Assembly: GCA_003693905.1 (NCBI GenBank)
Contig: RFLL01000013.1
Location: 1-10,345 of the forward strand
Source of the DNA: Alphaproteobacteria bacterium
GTDB lineage: Bacteria; Pseudomonadota; Alphaproteobacteria; Kiloniellales; J153
Direction of reading: 5' to 3'
Length of the DNA: 10,345 nucleotides
Shown here: positions 7,115 through 10,345 of the stretch, piece by piece
How the letters are laid out: every line of letters starts with the position of its first letter
Position numbering within the stretch: position 1 is the first letter of the stretch
Notes under the pieces: generated by a model
Database searches by the model: none
Told to the model about the DNA's origin: nothing
The model's input: the letters and a program-made list of their open reading frames with translations, nothing else
Program-made: the position numbers and the translations under genes

Positions 7115-7117
7115 AGC
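7074..7117 (+). other. Composite stem-loop with GCAA tetraloop between peptidase and dadA-like gene
   Basis: The inner hairpin is CCGTGCC (7087-7093), loop GCAA (7094-7097, a GNRA-type loop), GGCACGG (7098-7104). The outer helix pairs GCTGCCG (7074-7080) with CGGCAGC (7111-7117), leaving a symmetric 6x6 internal loop (CCCCGC / AAGAAA). No T-run follows, so it is not a classical intrinsic terminator. More likely roles are mRNA stabilisation, processing or differential expression at the gene boundary. It ends 6 bases before the AAGGGGGG ribosome site of the next gene (7124-7131). Confidence 0.55.
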
Positions 7118-7138
7118 AGGGGCAAGGGGGGAAAAGAC

Positions 7139-8392
7139 ATGTCCGGGCCGCGCCACGTCGCGGTGATCGGGGCCGGCATCGTCGGGGTGGCGACGGCCCT
7201 GTTTCTGCAACGCGACGCTCACCGCGTCACCTTGATCGACCGTGCCGGCCCGGCCGCCGGGGCCTCTTACGGCAATGCCGGCGGGGTGGTGCTGTCCGCC
7301 TGCATGCCGATCGGCATGCCCGGCATCGTGTGCCGGGTGCCGGCGATGCTGCTCGATCGCGACGGGCCGCTGCGCGTGCGCTGGCGTTATCTGCCGCGGA
7401 TCGCGCCGTGGCTGCTCGCGTTCGTGCGGGCCAGCCATCCGGCCCGGGTGGAGGAAATATCCTGCACTCTGGCGGCGATCCTGCGCGCCGCCGAAGCGCC
7501 GTGGCACGATCTCGTGCGCGGGCGCGCGGTAGCGGCGCTGTTGCGCCCGGTCGGCTGGTTGCGCGTCTATGACACCGATGCCGGGTTCGCGGCGGTGCGC
7601 CCTGTTCTCGACCTGATGACGCGGCGCGGCTTTACCTTCGAGGTTCTGTCGCAGGCGGCGTTGCGCGAGCTCGAACCCGCGCTGGCCCCCATCTTTCGCC
7701 GCGGCGTGTGGCATCCCGAATCCTACAGCGTTGCCGATCCAGGGCGCATGGTGCGCGATCTGGCGGCGGCCTTCGTCGCCGATGGCGGCACCCTGATGCG
7801 GGCCGAGGTGCGCGACATCGAAACGGCAAACGGCGCCTCGCGGGTGATGACCGATGGCGGCCCCATTGCCGCCGATGCCGTAGTTGTGGCAGCCGGGGCG
7901 TGGTCGCGGGCGCTGGCGCGCCGCCTCGGCGTGCGCGTGCCGCTCGATACCGAGCGCGGCTATCATTTGATGCTGGCGCCGGCCGAACCGGGGCTGAGGC
8001 GCCCGACGGTGTGGGGCGAGCGCGGCTTCGTTCTGGCTCCCCACGCCGAGGGCATCCGGCTGACCAGCGGAGTCGAGTTTGCCGGTCTCGATGCGCCACC
8101 CGATTTTCGCCCCATCCGCCGTCTGGTGCCACTGGCCCGGCGCATGCTGCCGTCCTTGCGGGCCGAGGAGCGCAGCGCCTGGCTCGGCTTTCGTCCGTCG
8201 CTGCCCGATTCGCTGCCGGTGATCGGCCCGGTGCCGGGCCGGCGTGATATCTTTTTCGCCTTTGGCCACGGTCATCTCGGGCTCACCCTGGGGCCGGCCA
8301 CCGGGCGCGCCGTGGCCGATGTGATCGCCGGGCGCCGTCCCGCCTTCGACCTGGAACCGTTTGCCGTTGCGCGCTGGAGCTGCCGCCGCTGA
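7139..8392 (+). CDS. DadA-like FAD-dependent oxidoreductase (D-amino acid / hydroxyproline dehydrogenase type)
   Basis: Members of this DAO-fold family oxidise amines, often D-amino acids, to imino and then 2-oxo acids using FAD and usually a respiratory electron acceptor. The protein has 417 residues, typical for the family. The N-terminal dinucleotide-binding motif is VIGAGIVG (9-16, GxGxxG), with the ribose-binding acidic residue D34 at the end of the second strand (VTLIDR). It is followed by GASYGNAGGV, the DadA-type FAD-contact loop. The C-terminus shows PSLPDSLPVIGP and AFGHGHLGLT (GHGHLG at 376-381), as in alphaproteobacterial D-amino-acid or cis-4-hydroxy-D-proline dehydrogenase-like proteins. 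The start is supported by AAGGGGGG 7 bases upstream. It lies 85 bp after the peptidase and 56 bp before the ABC1 gene, on the same strand. I do not assign dadA because the substrate cannot be read from the sequence and no racemase lies nearby. Confidence 0.9.
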   Translation: MSGPRHVAVIGAGIVGVATALFLQRDAHRVTLIDRAGPAAGASYGNAGGVVLSACMPIGMPGIVCRVPAMLLDRDGPLRVRWRYLPRIAPWLLAFVRASHPARVEEISCTLAAILRAAEAPWHDLVRGRAVAALLRPVGWLRVYDTDAGFAAVRPVLDLMTRRGFTFEVLSQAALRELEPALAPIFRRGVWHPESYSVADPGRMVRDLAAAFVADGGTLMRAEVRDIETANGASRVMTDGGPIAADAVVVAAGAWSRALARRLGVRVPLDTERGYHLMLAPAEPGLRRPTVWGERGFVLAPHAEGIRLTSGVEFAGLDAPPDFRPIRRLVPLARRMLPSLRAEERSAWLGFRPSLPDSLPVIGPVPGRRDIFFAFGHGHLGLTLGPATGRAVADVIAGRRPAFDLEPFAVARWSCRR

Positions 8393-8448
8393 GGCCGGGC
8401 GCCTTTCATTCGCTGGAAAATCGCGGTGCGAGGCCCCACGTTTCCGTC

Positions 8449-9897
8449 ATGCCCGATTCCCCCGAGTCCGAATACGGCAACGAGCGTTCCCGCCTGTCGT
8501 CGCGCATGCGTCGGTACGCCCGCGTCGGGGCCGGCGTCGGCGGCCTGGCGGCGCAGGTCGCCCTGGCGCGGCTGCTCGGGCTCGGCCTCGATCGTGCCCG
8601 CCATTCCTCGGAACTCAAGACGGTGCTCGGCGGTCTCAAAGGGCCGCTGATGAAGACGGCGCAGATTCTGGCCACCATTCCCGACGCCCTGCCGCCGGAA
8701 TACGCCGAAGAATTGCGCCAGTTGCAATCGAACGCACCGCCGATGGGCTGGCATTTCGTGCGCCGGCGGATGCGCAGCGAACTGGGCCCCGACTGGCAGA
8801 CGAGATTCCGCCACTTCGAGCGCCGGGCCGCCGCCGCCGCTTCGCTCGGGCAGGTCCACCGCGCGGTGGCCCACGACGGGCGCACGCTGGCGTGCAAGTT
8901 GCAATATCCCGACATGGCCTCCACCGTCGAGGCCGATCTCGGCCAGCTCAGGATCGCGTTTTCGATCTATCGCCGCTACGACCGGGCCATCGATCCGAGT
9001 GCGATCTACGAGGAGTTGGCGATGCGCCTGCGCGAGGAATTGGACTACGAGCGCGAGGCGCGGCACCTCCGTCTCTATCGCACCATGCTGACCGGCGAAG
9101 CGGGCGTGCACGTGCCCGAGGTGGTCCCGGAGCTGTCCACCGCCCGGCTGTTGACGATGACCTGGCTGGAGGGCCGGCCGCTGCTCGACGTCGCCCGGAC
9201 GTGTGCGGATCCGGAGCTGCGCAACCGGGTTGCGCTCAACATGTTCCGGGCCTGGTACGTGCCGTTCTATTTCTACGGCGTGATCCACGGCGACCCCCAC
9301 CTCGGCAACTATTCGGTGCGCGAGGACGGGACGATCAATCTGCTCGATTTCGGCTGCATCCGGGTCTTCCGCCCGCCATTCGTCAAGGGCGTGATCGACC
9401 TCTACCATGCCTTGCGCGACAACGACGAAGCCCTGGCCGTGGCTGCTTATGAAAGCTGGGGGTTTCGCGACATGAGCCGCGAATTGCTGGAGACGTTGAA
9501 TATCTGGGCCCGGTTTCTCTATGCGCCGCTGCTCGAAGACCGGCCGCAGCGGATCATGGACTCCGACAGCGGTCTGTACGGGGCCCGCGTGGCGGGCGAG
9601 GTTCATCGCGCGCTGCGCCGTCTCGGCGGGGTGCGTCCGCCGCGCGAATTCGTCCTCATGGATCGTGCCGCCATCGGCCTCGGTTCGGTCTTCATGCATC
9701 TCAAGGCCGAGATCAACTGGCACCGGCAGTTCCATGCCCTGATCGACGACTTCGATGGCGCGCGCCTGAAGCGGCGCCAGGCCCGGGCGCTCAAGACCGC
9801 GGGGCTGTCGCCGCCGGGCGGGGCCGCGGATCGAGGCGACGCGGGCGGGCCGGGGCTCAGGGAAGGGGTTGAAACGGAACGGCGTCGCAGGCCATAA
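8449..9897 (+). CDS. ABC1/AarF/UbiB-family atypical kinase-like protein
   Basis: UbiB/ADCK-family proteins have a protein-kinase-like fold with ATPase activity and support ubiquinone biosynthesis or lipid handling. The protein has 482 residues. Visible motifs in order are: KGPLMKTAQ (64-72), where the family KxGQ motif reads K69-T-A71-Q72; the alanine-rich nucleotide loop AAAAASLGQVH (127-137); the ATP-site lysine in LACKLQYPDM (K150); REELDYEREA; HGDPHLGN with catalytic D282 and N287; and LLDFG with metal-binding D300. The C-terminal pair of membrane helices found in canonical UbiB is not evident, and the last ~25 residues are a glycine- and arginine-rich tail, so this is probably a paralogue rather than UbiB itself. 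The start ATG at 8449 has only a weak leader. It is 56 bp after the DadA-like gene and 107 bp before pntAA; a link to quinone-dependent respiration is possible but inferred. Confidence 0.92.
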   Translation: MPDSPESEYGNERSRLSSRMRRYARVGAGVGGLAAQVALARLLGLGLDRARHSSELKTVLGGLKGPLMKTAQILATIPDALPPEYAEELRQLQSNAPPMGWHFVRRRMRSELGPDWQTRFRHFERRAAAAASLGQVHRAVAHDGRTLACKLQYPDMASTVEADLGQLRIAFSIYRRYDRAIDPSAIYEELAMRLREELDYEREARHLRLYRTMLTGEAGVHVPEVVPELSTARLLTMTWLEGRPLLDVARTCADPELRNRVALNMFRAWYVPFYFYGVIHGDPHLGNYSVREDGTINLLDFGCIRVFRPPFVKGVIDLYHALRDNDEALAVAAYESWGFRDMSRELLETLNIWARFLYAPLLEDRPQRIMDSDSGLYGARVAGEVHRALRRLGGVRPPREFVLMDRAAIGLGSVFMHLKAEINWHRQFHALIDDFDGARLKRRQARALKTAGLSPPGGAADRGDAGGPGLREGVETERRRRP

Positions 9898-10004
9898 GAA
9901 GGGCCGGATCGAAGACAAGGGGGGTGGGCACCGGTACGTTCGCGCGTCGTTCGCGTGCGTATGCGTGCCGGGGCCACAGTCCTTCAGAGGCGGGGAACCC
10001 GAAC
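9898..10004 (+). other. Gap between ABC1-family gene and pntAA
   Basis: This 107-bp gap shows no strong terminator hairpin with a T-run and no clear sigma-70 promoter. A purine-rich ribosome-binding stretch, GAGG at 9987-9990 and GGGGA at 9992-9996, ends 8 bases before the pntAA ATG and supports that start. Whether pntAA has its own promoter cannot be told. Confidence 0.4.
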
Positions 10005-10345
10005 ATGAAGATCGCCATCCCCAAGGAACGGCGCGCCCATGAGACGCGCGTGGCCGCATCGCCCGCGACGGTGAAGAAGCTGGTCGGGCTGGGTTGCGAG
10101 GTCGTGCTCGAAAAGGGCGCCGGGCTGGCGGCATCCTATGCCGACAGCGCCTACAAGGAGGCCGGGGCGACCATCGCCAAGGATGCGGCGACGGCCCTGT
10201 CCGGGGCGGCCGTCGTGTTCAAGGTGCAGCGGCCGATTGCCGGCGGCAAGGACGACGAGCTCAAACACCTGCCTTCGGGGGCCGTGGTCGTCGGCCTGAT
10301 GGATCCCTACCGCGCCCGCGACGACATGCTGGCCTTGGCCAAGGC
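10005..10345 (+). CDS. pntAA: NAD(P) transhydrogenase alpha-1 subunit, 5' part, truncated by the window edge
   Basis: The proton-translocating transhydrogenase couples hydride transfer from NADH to NADP+ with proton flow. Alpha-1 is the soluble NAD(H)-binding domain I component on the cytoplasmic side. The first 113 codons begin MKIAIPKERRAHETRVAASP and continue TVKKLVGLGCEVVLEKGAG, then VVFKVQRP, very close to what I recall of the Rhodospirillum rubrum PntAA N-terminus. The alanine dehydrogenase family shares this fold, and its members also begin with an I-(G/P)-(V/P)-KE-R-(x)n-R-V-A pattern, but the KKLVGLGCEVVLEKGAG and KVQRP strings favour transhydrogenase. Split-gene transhydrogenases (alpha-1, alpha-2, beta) are common in alphaproteobacteria, so pntAB and pntB are expected just beyond the right edge; that is a prediction. 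Confidence 0.9.
   Translation, partial: MKIAIPKERRAHETRVAASPATVKKLVGLGCEVVLEKGAGLAASYADSAYKEAGATIAKDAATALSGAAVVFKVQRPIAGGKDDELKHLPSGAVVVGLMDPYRARDDMLALAK

Noticed and set aside
5074..7179. 701-codon minus-strand frame opposite the M3 peptidase
   Set aside because: Antisense to a gene with an explicit HELGH zinc site; no domain is recognisable in the antisense product.
6845..8275. 476-codon minus-strand frame opposite the DadA-like gene
   Set aside because: Antisense of a well-supported FAD oxidoreductase; its composition is that of a shadow frame.
8272..10134. 620-codon minus-strand frame opposite the ABC1-family gene and the start of pntAA
   Set aside because: Antisense of two well-supported genes; Pro- and Arg-rich with no recognisable motif.
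10005..10345. Alanine dehydrogenase as an alternative for the right-edge gene
   Set aside because: The families share a fold and N-terminal pattern, but KKLVGLGCEVVLEKGAG and KVQRP match transhydrogenase alpha-1 better.

Overview
The window (about 10.3 kb, high GC with strongly GC-biased third codon positions) looks like chromosomal DNA of an alphaproteobacterium, probably in or near the Rhodospirillales. The reasons are the fused indolepyruvate ferredoxin oxidoreductase family protein, an alphaproteobacterial-type ABC1/AarF kinase-like protein, a DadA-like flavoenzyme with an alphaproteobacterial-style C-terminus, and a separate short-type transhydrogenase alpha subunit resembling the Rhodospirillum form. 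This placement rests on remembered family resemblance, not on a search. I see no tRNA, rRNA, insertion sequence, phage gene, CRISPR array or origin.

Left half, minus strand. Positions 1-1792 hold the N-terminal half of a large fused 2-oxoacid (indolepyruvate) ferredoxin oxidoreductase that runs off the left edge. Positions 2038-3072 hold a two-module pentapeptide-repeat protein. Positions 3350-5134 hold a long-chain AMP-forming acyl-CoA synthetase. The three genes are separated by 245 bp and 277 bp of less GC-rich DNA, so they are probably separate transcription units.

Right half, plus strand. A 107-bp divergent gap leads into an M3-family oligoendopeptidase (5242-7053). It is followed by a DadA-like FAD amine oxidoreductase (7139-8392), an ABC1/AarF/UbiB-family protein (8449-9897) and the 5' end of pntAA, the NAD(P) transhydrogenase alpha-1 subunit (10005 to the right edge). 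Gaps of 85, 56 and 107 bp allow read-through but do not prove an operon. The peptidase-dadA gap contains a clear composite stem-loop.

How the genes might work together: peptidase (peptides to amino acids), DadA-like enzyme (amino acid to 2-oxo acid), oxoacid:ferredoxin oxidoreductase (2-oxo acid to acyl-CoA) and acyl-CoA synthetase could all serve amino-acid and acid catabolism. This is a loose inference from gene content. The genes are not arranged as one operon.

I did not find a convincing new biological system. The most striking anomaly is at the left edge. A 16-bp segment between perfect 10-bp inverted repeats appears flipped relative to the reading the protein family predicts, which suggests a fold-back/assembly artefact at a sequence end or a real template-switch micro-inversion.
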